Origin: Eustoma russellianum
Taxonomy: Eukaryota; Streptophyta; Magnoliopsida; Gentianales; Gentianaceae
Reading direction: 5' to 3'
NCBI GenBank assembly: GCA_036186865.1
Contig: AP025045.1
Location: 16,397,669-16,461,668 of the forward strand
Length of the DNA: 64,000 nt
The translations under genes were made by a program, and so were the position numbers. Positions within the stretch are counted from its first letter, which is position 1. Each line of letters begins with the position of its first letter. Below the pieces are notes generated by a model. That model was not told the DNA's origin. It ran no database searches and saw nothing but the letters and a program-made list of their open reading frames with translations. Shown in pieces: positions 10,404 through 21,350 of this stretch.

Positions 10404-12314
10404 TCACCTTTTGGTAAAGGTACCTTTCGGTACCCATACTTGGGTGATCCTTCTCGGTCTATCAAATGGCAAGAATGAAGGTGCGATATAATATACATGT
10501 GGTGCATGTACTTTGGGTCTTTGCCCAAGGACTCCTCTATACTCATTGAATGAAGCACGCTTTTGATATGTCCTTGTGTGCGTGTGCGTAGTATGTGGAT
10601 GATATGTATTTCGTGTATGCATTGTTCTTTTCTTCTCATATCTATATGGTACAACGTTATATTTCACATGATATGAGGGAGTGGGGCGTGTGGAAGGGGG
10701 CGCTTTTTGCGTCATCTTAGACGCCACTTGATGCTTAGGGGTGTCTACTTTCTTAGACACAACAAACTTGGTTGGTTTGGTTGATACTTCGTTAGTATCA
10801 ACGTATCCCAATCCAGTTTTGTCACTGTCATGCTTTTGCGATAATATGATGCGATGCAGCATGTTTGACCCTGTATCGAATTGTTTCATCATTTTCTCTA
10901 AATCTGTATTCCTTGATTTCAAATTTGAAATCTCAGATTTCATTTCATTATTTTGAGAAGTCAGTGATGAGATCTCGGTTTTTAATGCAGTGATGACACA
11001 TGAAGACTCTTTCTTTGAATCGTTTAATTGAGCGACAAGATTCTCGTTAGAAGATTCTAACAGTTTCTTGTCTTCAATTAAACGTTTCTTTTCTTTTGCG
11101 AGAGTCTTAGTAAATTTATGTAATTCAAGATACTGACTAAAAAGATCATCATAAGAAGGTTCAGAGTCAGAGTCAGAATCGGATGATACCTCATTAGACG
11201 CCTTTGAAGCGAAGCAAACTTGAGCGGTCTCCTCTTCGGTCTCAGTTTCAGAGTCTGATGAGTCACTCCATGTGGAGGCCTTTAGTGCACGTTTCCTTTG
11301 TTTAGGATCTGAGACGAGTCTATTTTTGTTCCGCTCCTTGTCAGGGTATTTATTAGTTTGCTTTTCTTTGTTTGGGCAGTCATATGATAAGTGTCCGAGT
11401 TTGCCGCATTCATAACATTTAATATCCTTATCATTTGACTTGTTTTTATTTCTCTTAGATGTAGTGCCCTTGTTTTTATTTCTAAATGACTTTCTCATGA
11501 ATCTTCTTAGTCCTTTAGCCAATAGAATTAAATCATCATTATCCGATTCGGAATCACTATCATCTACGTGATCGGAGGGAGGGGAGACGTATTCATTTGA
11601 TTTAAAAGCAATTGTCTTACCTTGTTTAGATGATTCCGATTTCCGAATAGTAAGTTTGTTTTCATAAACTTTGAGTGAGCCAATGAGTTCTTCCATTTTT
11701 ATTGATTTAGTCTCCTTACTTTCTTCTATAGCAGTCACTTTAGGGTCCCATTCCGAAGGAAGGCTTCGTAGGACTTTCTGTACCTTTTCCTGCGTAGTAA
11801 AAGCCTTACCAAGAGACTCAAGGGAGTTATAGATGTTAGTTAAACGAAGATCCATATCTACAATCGACTCATTAGGCAACAATTTAAAAGACTCAAGAGT
11901 AGACATGAACATATTAATTTTTGACTCTTTTACTTGACTCGTGCCTTCGTGTTTCATTTCTAAAATTCTCCACATTTCTTGTGCACTCGAACAATTTGAC
12001 ACATAACTAGACTCACTTTTACTTAATCCGTTTAAAAGCAATTGCATAGCCCTAGCATTCATACTAAGTTTCTTTTTATCATCACTCGTATATTCTTGTC
12101 TAGTTTTAATAACTTCTAAAGTAACTCCGTCTACAGTGGATACATTAGATGGGACATATGGACCATCTTCAATTATTGACCAAAGATCTATATCTATAGC
12201 CATAAGAAAAAGTTTCATCCTAAGTTTCCATTGAATAAAAGACTCACCGTCAAAAAGTGGAGGCCTTTGGCTCGACATACCTTCTTGTTCGGTTTTGAGA
12301 TTTGTGGATGCCAT
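10404..12314 (-). CDS. gag: Gag of copia A
   Basis: 636-aa Gag from the ATG at 12314 (MASTNLKTEQ), the conserved start of this family; the frame is open further upstream, but only into the primer-site leader. Residues ~1-235 form the copia gag domain (FDGESF, W at 29 and 45, LPSEWDP), then an acidic patch and a CCHC knuckle at 300-313 (CYECGKLGHLSYDC). A second acidic Ser/Asp region precedes a long heptad-rich coiled coil (~395-480), followed by DKTGLGY and a basic, His/Tyr-rich tail ending VWVPKGTFTKR. It stops at TGA 10404-10406. The long coiled coil and the GLGY motif fit SIRE/Maximus elements. The same column holds the gag stop in copia C. Pol lies in another frame. Confidence 0.95.
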   Translation of the reverse strand: MASTNLKTEQEGMSSQRPPLFDGESFIQWKLRMKLFLMAIDIDLWSIIEDGPYVPSNVSTVDGVTLEVIKTRQEYTSDDKKKLSMNARAMQLLLNGLSKSESSYVSNCSSAQEMWRILEMKHEGTSQVKESKINMFMSTLESFKLLPNESIVDMDLRLTNIYNSLESLGKAFTTQEKVQKVLRSLPSEWDPKVTAIEESKETKSIKMEELIGSLKVYENKLTIRKSESSKQGKTIAFKSNEYVSPPSDHVDDSDSESDNDDLILLAKGLRRFMRKSFRNKNKGTTSKRNKNKSNDKDIKCYECGKLGHLSYDCPNKEKQTNKYPDKERNKNRLVSDPKQRKRALKASTWSDSSDSETETEEETAQVCFASKASNEVSSDSDSDSEPSYDDLFSQYLELHKFTKTLAKEKKRLIEDKKLLESSNENLVAQLNDSKKESSCVITALKTEISSLTSQNNEMKSEISNLKSRNTDLEKMMKQFDTGSNMLHRIILSQKHDSDKTGLGYVDTNEVSTKPTKFVVSKKVDTPKHQVASKMTQKAPPSTRPTPSYHVKYNVVPYRYEKKRTMHTRNTYHPHTTHTHTRTYQKRASFNEYRGVLGQRPKVHAPHVYYIAPSFLPFDRPRRITQVWVPKGTFTKR

Positions 12315-12354
12315 CTCACTGAATCGTTGGATTCCTTGTAGTGAGTATTCATGC

Positions 12355-12366
12355 GCTCTGATACCA
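12355..12366 (-). promoter_or_regulatory. Primer binding site of copia A (initiator Met tRNA)
   Basis: TGGTATCAGAGC on the minus strand, two bases inside the 5' LTR edge at 12369; complementary to the 3' end of initiator methionine tRNA. Confidence 0.93.
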
Positions 12367-12368
12367 CT

Positions 12369-15300
12369 TGTAGGATCTGCAAGGCACAACTAGAAGGGGG
12401 GGGGGGGGTTGAATAGATGGTGCGGAAAGTGTGCTTTTTTAAAATTTCTTTAAACTTGAACAATTCAAGTTCTGAAAACAGATTCTGTTTTCAGGACCTG
12501 TTTTAAAACGTTTTTAAAACCAGGTTAGAGGTCTCCAAAAATTATGAAATTTTGAGAGAACTTAGCCTCAGATGTTATGAGGGTCCCCTAAATATTTCAA
12601 ATCAAAATTCAACCTTTAACCCCTTCAAAAACCGTTGGCACTCAGATTGTGCAAATCTGCCAGAAACGGTAGATGGTTTTGAAAAATTAATTTCTATTTG
12701 TGTGAATGTTCAAATGATCTGAAAATTTGACCAATAACTCCTCACACACTATATTTAAATAGGTTGAAACAGTTTTTGAAAATTCATTTGGGAAGTAGGT
12801 CAAACACAACCAAAGTCTCAACCTTTGCAAGTCTGAAAATCAGACTGCACTAGTCTCAGAACGTTTGATGTTTGACTGACCTATACTTGTCCAAAAGGGT
12901 TTAAACATGTGCCAAATTAACCCTAGAACGTTTATGTATGTTTCTGGAAATTTTTATAATTTTTGGAAATCGTTTACTATTTTTACGAACGTGAACAAGA
13001 TGAGTAAACAGTGCAGAAACTGAAAAGTAAATGCTGAAAGTAAATTGCACCAAGAATTTTATACTGGTTCGGTTATAAACAACCTACTCCAGTCTTCAAG
13101 GAACACCTTCCTTGGTTCACACTAATCACACACACGCAGTACACCTTACCGCAGGGTTGATAGAGTTACACCTAACTCCAACCCTTTACAAACCTTGTAT
13201 GTCGAGTACAATTCACACGAACACCACCACCTCGCTAGAATGAAGATTGATCACACCTTGATCAATCTTTTACAAAGATGAATGAATGGTGGTTTATATG
13301 AAGCCTATTCAAGATTGAAATATGTAAAGTACAATAGGCTTTTTACAAGAAAAGAGAGAAAGAAAGTGTAGGAGAAAAGAGGCTTGGCACTTTGATCACT
13401 TTAGAATGCAAATCTTGGTGTTGTATTTGTTTGTTCTCCTCTTCCTTCCTTATAGGTTGCAGCCGTCCCCCTTGGAGCCATCTCCCCTCTTGAAAATTTC
13501 CTTTTAAGTGCTTGAGAGAGTGTAAGACATCATGGTGACAATGCTTTGCTTACTTGGCATCATTCCATTGGATCATCATTTAGTCTTTGCTTACTTGGCA
13601 CCTCTTTATTGGCTCAATGTTGTCACCATGATGACATGGAAAAAATCTGAGATTAACACTTTAAACATGTGCCAATATCAATCATAAAATCATACCATAA
13701 GTCACAAATTCTCTCATAAATTGCAAGACCAACAAATCCTTCCTTTTTACTCCAAAAAATCGGCCATTATACTCCTTGCCATGCTGAATTTTTCAGCATG
13801 TGCAACATCCATTTTTATTCAAGATAATCTCCAATTTACTTTGATTTTTCTCATTAAAATGAATCAACAATACATGGTAAGTCTTTCTATCAATTGAGAA
13901 ATGAATTTGGACACACAATAGCCTTAGAATTCGTCCACCATCACTTAACACATGCTGAAAAATTTCAGCATGTGTGATATGTAGAATATCACACTTTATT
14001 ACCTTACATAATATTCAAATCATTTCCATAACATCTTCAATTAATCCCTTAATAAAAAATTGACAAAATATGTTATCTTAACCATGAAGAAATCGCCCAC
14101 ATGTGTGTAGTATGCTGAAATTTTCAGCATGTGACATAAGAGAGGTATATGTTGAATACTTACCTTTTGTAGCTTCTCTCTTTGATTCATCAACATTGTA
14201 TGATTGATCCTTGACCAATCAATATGCCAACAAGGCTCCACATATGCTCCAAATCAGCTGTAGTAACGTTTGAGTGTGTTTGTACATGTGCTGAAATTTA
14301 TTTTTGCTAACTTTGTAAAATAGTGCACATTTAATAATACACACATGTAATATTCCAATCAGCCCTTAACTTAATTTTCTAGAACACTTTAAGATGTATA
14401 TTATATGTAAAAGTGTCTAGATATGTGTCACATGATGTCCAAGAAAAACGTTCCATGTTATGTGCGTAGAAAACCGAATTTTCGATATTTATCGATTACC
14501 CGATTTTTCTCTAATTTAAATTCCAAATTTTGCACATGATATATATATTATGTTATAAATAATATATATAATATATACTTTAAATTTCAGTACTTGGCTG
14601 ATTTAAAGTGGTACCATAAACATGTGACAAAATTAAAATTGGAATCTTCACATTTTGGCCTAAATGTGAGGTGATTTGTGTGTGCCAACATGGAAAGTAT
14701 TTTTGGCTGAATATATCATGTATATCACGAAATTGACATCATATTTTGATGTATATGGGCTGGCCATTTATTTATGGCAAGTACGTGACACGTTGGCGAA
14801 GTTTCGGTATTCGCCCGATACGACAAATTTCGGTTTAGAACCTTTTATCGTGTCGTATTTAATTTGTCATCACCATATCTTATATCATATGATATAAGAC
14901 CTGAATATACTCATAAATATGAGTTAAGTATAGTGGTGTGACGTTAACGTACGTACGTAAGATATATAATGTGTCGGTAGTACGTTGGAATACATGTGTA
15001 TGTGCCTTTTATAAAAAAATCTTAAAATATAGTATATATATGTATAAAAGGCGTGTGACATTGAATGTGGGGAGGAGGAGAAAACTTTCCTTCCTTAGCC
15101 TTGTTGCCTTTGTGCCTTTTCCAAATGAATCTTCCTTTAATGAACTACTTATTTTATTAAACTAAGTACTTCACTTAATGAACTAATTTAGTTCATTAAT
15201 GGTGGCACCTGAAAATAGTATAAACTCAACAAATGTTCGCCATATGATGTAAGCTTTAATGCTTCATGGCTCGTTAGTACGGCAACATAATATATAAGCT

Positions 15301-15417
15301 AAATAAGGCAAGTAATGACAAGTTATCATGCATACATGTACACACTTATACACGTTTGTATATATATATATTCAACGTTTCTTATTTTGAAATCACTCAA
15401 ACCCTCTTATTTCTACA
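12369..15417 (-). repeat. 5' LTR of copia A
   Basis: 3049 bp, TGTAGAAATAAG to CTTGCAGATCCTACA in the element's direction. It carries palindromes CATGCTGAA/TTCAGCATG (13780-13800), ACACATGCTGAAA/TTTCAGCATGTGT (13948-13975, 13-bp arms) and ATGCTGAAA/TTTCAGCAT (14112-14130). The conserved copia LTR block is at 13058-13115, and a G13 run (12396-12408) lies just inside the 3' end. The internal open frames are not genes. Confidence 0.95.
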
Positions 15418-18400
15418 ATAACAATCTGTTCGCTAGTCTGAGGGTTCAACACCTTCCACGATTAACATCTGATCATTCTCCGCTGCTCCTACAATCTTCA
15501 CTGTCAACATCCAATGGCCCAAAATCTTTCCGTTTTCAGAATATGTGGGTGGAGCACAAGGAATTTCTTATGTTTGTCAAGGCAACATGGGATTCATATC
15601 CAACCACGGGTGGCATGCGAGGCTTATATAATAAACTGCAATCCCTTAAAAAGGATCTGTGCAATTGGAATATCACAGTGTTTGCAAATGTTTTTGATCA
15701 GCTATCACATTTGGAACGGGAGCTTAAAATCAGTGAAGCAGCTTTTGATGCACAACCAACACCAGATACATGCACAAAGTACCATGCTATACAGGCAGAA
15801 TACAAATTAGCAGAACGCAAGGTAGAGTTGTTTTGGTCTCAGAAAGAACGTCAAAAATGGATTGCAGAAGGCGACGCTAACACTTCCTACTTCCATAACA
15901 TAGTACGGGATAGACATATTCGTCAAGCCATCACCAAAATATATGATACGCAGGGCACACCAGTAGACACACAGCAAGGCATTCAACATGCGGCAGAATC
16001 ATACTACAAACAATTATTTACTGCAGATACAATTACGGAAGATGACACTATTCTACAATACATACCGCAACTAGTGACAGAATCAGAAAATCAACAATTG
16101 ACAGCCTTGCCAACTCAGGCTGAGGTAAAGGGGGCTGTTTGGTCGATGGATCCCAAAAGCGCACCTGGTCCAGATGGGTATAATGGCTATTTTTTTGTAC
16201 ATGTTGGGACATTGTTAAACTAGACGTTCATAAAGCTATGCAGGAATTCTTTCTTGGCCTTCCAGTGCCAAAAGCAATGGGAAGTACGCTAATTGTCTTG
16301 CTGCCAAAGTCACCCACACCCCGCTCATTCTCAGACTATATACCCATAAGTCTGGCAAATTTCATATCTAAGCTGGCTATGCATATTATTGCAACACGCA
16401 TTCAACCTCTTCTACAAAAGCTCATAACGGAAGAACAAGCAGGTTTTGTAAAAGGAAGAGATATAGCTGATCAGATAGTTATGGCTCGCGAAATGATCCA
16501 TTTGCTGGATACAAAAGTCAGAGGTTCAAATGCGATAATCAAACTGGACATGATGAAGGTATTTGATAGAGTCAGTTGGACATTCTTAGAAAAACTACTA
16601 GCGAAATTTGGTTTTTCTAGTGGTTTTATCAAGTTGATATTTAATCATCTCAGAGGAACATATATTTCTGTGTTGATAAATGGCATCCCATCCGGTTTTT
16701 TCCAGCCTTCAAGAGGGGTTAAACAAGGTGACCCCTTGTCACCTATACTTTTCATATTGGCTTCGGAAGCATTTTCAAGGGGTCTTAACAGCTTAGCCTC
16801 CAGGGGAAACATCTTGCCTTTTGCTGCGGGTAGATCCAACATAATATCCCATTTGGCTTTTGCGGATGATCTTTTAATATTCATCAATGGTGGATTACGC
16901 AATTTACTAAAGTTTAGAACATTTTTGGAGCAGTATCAGGTAGCATCGGGTCAAGCGGTTAATTTCCAAAAGAGTCACTTTGTTCCAGCATCATACTTGT
17001 CCCATGCACAGATTCACAGAATGGAGCAAACTTTGCATATGACGGCAGTCTCATTACCAATTAAATATTTAGGCGTTCAGTTGCACAAAGGAAAGGAACG
17101 ACTTTCCCATTTTGGTAGCCTGCTCTCTTCAATCCAAGCTAAATTGAATATGTGGCAGAATAAGTTTCTCAATCATGCTGCCCATTTGATCTTGATCAAG
17201 CATGTTTTGGCTTCTATTCCATTACATGTCCTATCAGTAAGTCGATTGCCTCAAAGTGTTCAACGCACCATTACTCGCTGGATGGTCAAATTTTTTTGGG
17301 GTAGTACATCCACTCATAATCGGTATTCTTGGGTCTCCAGTGATAAATTATTCGGGCCAGCAAATGAGGGAGGTCTTGGTCTCCGGAAATTGGAAGATAT
17401 GCAGCTTGCATACTCATGTAGACTATGGTGGAAATATCAACAAAATAACACTTTATGGAGCAAGTTTTTTCATACTCGATACGCCAACTGCAGATCATAT
17501 ACCTTTCGTCTCACAGACTCCCCAATATGGAAGCGAATATGTAGAATACACCCAATATGTGATCAAGCTTTGACCACTGAGCAATACACCATTCGTGCAG
17601 CGTATGATCATGTAAGACATGTGCGGACTACACGCCTCTCACACAAATTTATCTGGAGTAAGCATATACCTCCAAATATACGGGTGTTTCTATGGCGTTT
17701 ATATCACAAAGCCATTCCGCTGCCTGAGAATCTGCAAAAGTTTGTTTGCATTCACCCAACACAATGTCCTTTCTGCTTAAAAGCACGTGTAACACTGGAT
17801 CATATCTTTTTGAACTGCTCAGAAGTTGCCGAAGTCTGGAAAGTGTATACTTCCTATTTGGATGGTCCTCTCATCACAACAAGAACAATACAACAACATC
17901 TTCTTCAGTGGTGGATGCCAACTAAAGGTAAGACCCTTAAAGGCACCTTGCGTATCGTGGCACCTTCTTACATTGCTTGGGAACTATGGAAATGCTATAC
18001 ATCGATTATGTATGGGAATGGACAGTGGAGAAAATGGACTGTAATTGAAACCATACGTCGGTGTATATATGATTGGGTATCAGTCCACAACGCCAAAAAA
18101 TTTGCATCACTAGACAGTGAACTCATTGCTACGGGTTTAATCCCAAAATTTTACACTCCTAGAGTCAAGATAATCAAATGGCATCAACCTCCACCGGGTA
18201 GATTGAAGCTAAACACGGATGCATCACATGGTCTATACACGGCAGCGGCAGGAGCAATTTTGCGTAACAGCAACGGTGCATTCTTAGGAGCAATAGCATT
18301 TCACTTACCATTATCGTCACCAGCAATTGCAGAGTTTCAAGCTGCATACTTCAGCTACCTTTTCTTTGCCTCGCAGTAGCCATCAATTGATATTGAGGTT

Positions 18401-18670
18401 GATGCTCAACGAGTCCTTTCAATGGTCCACAACACTACTCAGCAGCATGCCTTAATATTTAAATCGCTATTGATATCAAGAGCATCGGAGATAACATATG
18501 TTCCTACGGAGGCCAATCAGCCGGCACATTTTCTCGCACAATATGGTCAACTTCGACAGCAACTAACCATATTTACAACAGTAGCTGCCCTACCGCCATT
18601 AGTTCGAGCAAGCTATAAAACTGAAAGTACTCCATACATTCGCAACGGTCACAGCTCTGGATCAAATTAG
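15418..18670 (+). pseudogene. LINE1 ORF2: endonuclease tail, reverse transcriptase, RNase H (broken)
   Basis: It opens with the end of an AP-type endonuclease (HLPRLTSDHSPLLL). Reverse transcriptase follows: DPKSAPGPDGYNG, LPKSPTPRSFSDYIPISL, GFVKGRDI, KLDMMKVFDRVSW, RGVKQGDPLSP, and active site HLAFADDLLIF. A zf-RVT-type region (FIWSKHIPPNIRVFLWRLY, CPFCLKA, DHIFLNC) precedes a C-terminal RNase H (LNTDASHG, AEFQAAYFS, VPTEANQPAHFLAQ). One extra T in a T7 run (16190-16196) shifts frame after GYNGYFF, and the correct frame continues from about 16198. TAG at 18377-18379 interrupts RNase H in frame. The natural stop is TAG 18668-18670. Not functional as read. Confidence 0.93.
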
Positions 18671-18803
18671 TTGCCCATATCATACGATATGGGCAACGCG
18701 GGTACGCATGCTCTCCTCTGTCATACTACTACACTGTGGCATATTTCTTCCACATATTGCACACTCCATAGCATTGTTACCCATATCAATCGATATGGGT
18801 AAC
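18671..18803 (+). other. Two perfect hairpins after the LINE1 ORF2 stop
   Basis: TTGCCCATATC/GATATGGGCAA (18671-18696, 11-bp stem, ATAC loop) starts at the base after the stop codon. GTTACCCATATC/GATATGGGTAAC (18776-18803, 12-bp stem, AATC loop) follows 79 bases later. The stems differ by G-C to A-T at the same pair, a compensatory change. Confidence 0.85.
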
Positions 18804-19251
18804 CTGGGTAACTTCTCCACCACAGATATTTACTGCACTTTACGAGATACAACTGCTGATATATATACCTTTCATCACACTCCTAATCCTTTTTTATGTT
18901 TGTGCATGGAACCTGGATTACAATGGCAACATCGGAGGAGCATACGTTGGCGACTTCAACAGCGACTGCAACATGTTACACCCATGCAACTCACGTTCCC
19001 TACACGATCATATTCTTTATATTCATGCAATTACACCAATCATATAAATATGTACGCTTTTTCCTTCGCCAAGGTTTTATCCACAAGGGTGGTTTTACTT
19101 GGCAAGGTTTTAATGCGGCATATCGTATATGATTGGAGGCACCAACTTATATGTTCGTTATACTATTATTTTGTTTTCATTGATGATCATTGTAATATGG
19201 TATTCCTCCGCCATAAGTGAGGCATAATAAAATTATTTTTCCCGTTAAAAA
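18804..19251 (+). other. LINE1 3' untranslated tail
   Basis: Non-coding. From about 19045 on it closely matches the 3' end of LINE2 (minus strand, about 32100 down to 31897), including TTTTTCCTTCGCCAAGG and GGTTTTAATGCGGCATATC, although the two ORF2 proteins are far more diverged. Confidence 0.85.
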
Positions 19252-19895
19252 AATATATATATACATATACATATACGTAGATCCGTATATATATATATAT
19301 AGATCTATACACTTATATATATATATATCAACATATATATTTTATAATATACTCCAAGTGTGTGTATATGTGCGTGTTTATATATATAATGTATATATAT
19401 ATATAGCGTGCGTGTAGTGTATATATGTATATATCTATTACTCAAACATAGATCTAAACTTTCTTAAGAAGAAATCTTGAACATACTACATGATGATCAA
19501 ACTTTGATATGGACATATATACTTAGTATTTGTAAAACCATGTAGGATCTAGGAAGAATACTTGCCTTGATTTACTTTCTTACTCTTAGATGGTGATTCC
19601 TTCACTTGGATTTGAAGAACATATTTCTCCTCTTTCTCCTTGGTGTATACGGTTATGATTCCCAAAAAGGAGAGTTAGTGTACAACTTATGAAACTAATT
19701 ATATAGAAGAATCAAACTTAAACTTCATAAAATTCTTACCTTACTTGCTTTTGATTCTACATGCTACAACCTTCTTGAATCTTTCTTAGTTGATGGAGTG
19801 TTGTTTAAAACTTGGTGTAGGAGTTGTTATGTGGTTTGAGATGAAGAAGAAATCATCTTCTTGCTTCTTGTAGGTATGGCCGAAATCTTCTTTTC
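19252..19895. repeat. Direct repeat copy 1 within element G
   Basis: About 640 bp from the AT microsatellite to GTATGGCCGAAA, nearly identical to 21177-21818, with offset about 1.92 kb. LINE1 inserted at or just before its left edge. It contains TCAAGGCAAGT on the minus strand at 19560-19570. Confidence 0.9.
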
Positions 19896-20156
19896 ATGCA
19901 ACGTGAGACTCGGTCAAATAAGGGTATCTTATCATACTACCACTAGTAACATCACTTACATACTTACAGTCTAATTATCATAACTTAAAGAACTACCATA
20001 ACCCTCCTTCCATAATATCAAGTCCACACATAGACTTCATAAATCATAACTCAAGTACTTAGGGCATAAACTTCCTATTTCCGTCAACATATCATCTAGG
20101 GATTTCATAACTTGTATCTTAACTTACACATGTTCATATCTAACACATAGAATACA

Positions 20157-20836
20157 ATTAACAAGGCCTAAAGGCCGAATGTAAGTACACACACACATAT
20201 ATATACATACTTGATTATCTTATGATATTCTATATAATATCCAACACTTATTCATCTTATAACTTAACATACATAACACATATAATATACACTCATAAGT
20301 ACACATTTTAATAAAGTCCTTTCATTATATAAGGCCTAATGGCCGAAATATGTATTCCATGTATACATTTGTAAAATTCTTTTACTATATAGTATGTAAT
20401 ATCCAAAACTTATTCATTTTCATATCTTAACATATATATTATACATATATACATATGTGTACTACATAATAAGGTTATTTTCTCATAAAAGGCCTAAGGG
20501 TCGAAAATAAATCATTTATATATACATTTATATATATTTGTCTTATAATATATTATATACATTAAAATTTACTTATATTTCATCACATATTATATCTTAA
20601 CTATTGAAATATACTATTCATAAAATTAAAGTCAACTAAGCCAAAAATTACTTAATGGCCGAATATATATACATATATATATATATATATGCTTGTAACA
20701 ATTTATATACTCTACATATATAAATATATAAGATATTCAAAATGCCATTATTCATATTTAACATATATAGTATACTTATGTGCACATAATACATATAAAA
20801 AAAATTATTCATAATCACAAATAGAACATAAAACTG

Positions 20837-20870
<34 letters not shown>

Positions 20871-21010
20871 CATATGTACATAATACATAAAACTCAATAC
20901 ACAAATACTTATTCATTTTCTCTCTTTAAAATATATATTATACATATATATACATAAAACATATAAAATCATATTTTAAGCTTGAAATGGCCTTAAGGCC
21001 GTAATATGTA
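20157..21010. repeat. Degenerate ~165-bp tandem repeat array, AT-rich
   Basis: A GGCC-containing core recurs as AAGGCCTAAAGGCCGAA (20163), AAGGCCTAATGGCCGAA (20331), AAGGCCTAAGGGTCGAA (20490), ACTTAATGGCCGAA (about 20650) and ATGGCCTTAAGGCCGTAA (about 20988). Between cores, TAATATCCAACACTTATTCA-like and CTTAACATA-like stretches recur in the same order, so whole units, not just cores, are repeated. The first three spacings are about 168, 159 and 162; the last interval is about two units. Confidence 0.7.
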
Positions 21011-21076
21011 TATTGTATATCATATTTATAACCTGCCCAATATGTGTATATACATACACACACATTTATACAAACC

Positions 21077-21113
<37 letters not shown>

Positions 21114-21350
21114 CATCTATACATACTTTTATACAAAAACCGTATATATATGTATACATCTACACATCGATACATACAAATATATATACATATACATATA
21201 CGTAGATCCGTATATATATATATATAGATCTATACACTTATATATATATATATATCAACATATATCTTTTATAATATACTCCAAGTGTGTGTATATGTGC
21301 GTGTTTATATATATAATGTATATATATATATATATATAGCGTGCGTGTAG
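20820..21350. repeat. AT microsatellite and simple repeats
   Basis: Long (AT)n and ATAC-type tracts (for example 20840-20868, 21079-21108, 21210-21227). Apparent open frames here encode only Tyr/Ile repeats and are not genes. Confidence 0.95.

Larger units (their letters stand above)
5303..15417 (-). mobile_element. Copia element A (SIRE/Maximus-like), nearly complete
   Basis: Minus-strand Ty1/copia element: 5' LTR (12369-15417), primer site, gag, pol, polypurine tract, and the part of the 3' LTR left of gypsy E's insertion (5303-6980). The two LTR copies differ at only about ten places over the ~1.68 kb they share by my reading, so the insertion is recent. It interrupts LINE1 ORF2, whose coding resumes at 15418; ATAAC there is the expected target duplication, with its partner outside the window. 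D, at the right end of the window, is the same family. Confidence 0.93.
15418..19251 (+). mobile_element. LINE1: 3' two thirds of an L1-type LINE
   Basis: Begins in mid-codon of ORF2 at the copia A junction (the last part of the endonuclease domain) and runs through reverse transcriptase, zinc-binding region, RNase H and 3' UTR to a short A tract (about 19245-19251). ORF1 and the start of ORF2 must lie left of the window, beyond copia A. The 3' target duplication cannot be placed because the flank is AT microsatellite (element G). Confidence 0.9.

Noticed and set aside
18708..19220. 170-aa frame in the LINE1 3' UTR
   Set aside because: No counterpart in LINE2 in the same frame, low-complexity composition, and it overlaps the hairpins; treated as untranslated.
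20648..21339. Open frames rich in Tyr/Ile repeats on both strands
   Set aside because: They are translations of AT and ATAC microsatellite; no domain, no codon bias.
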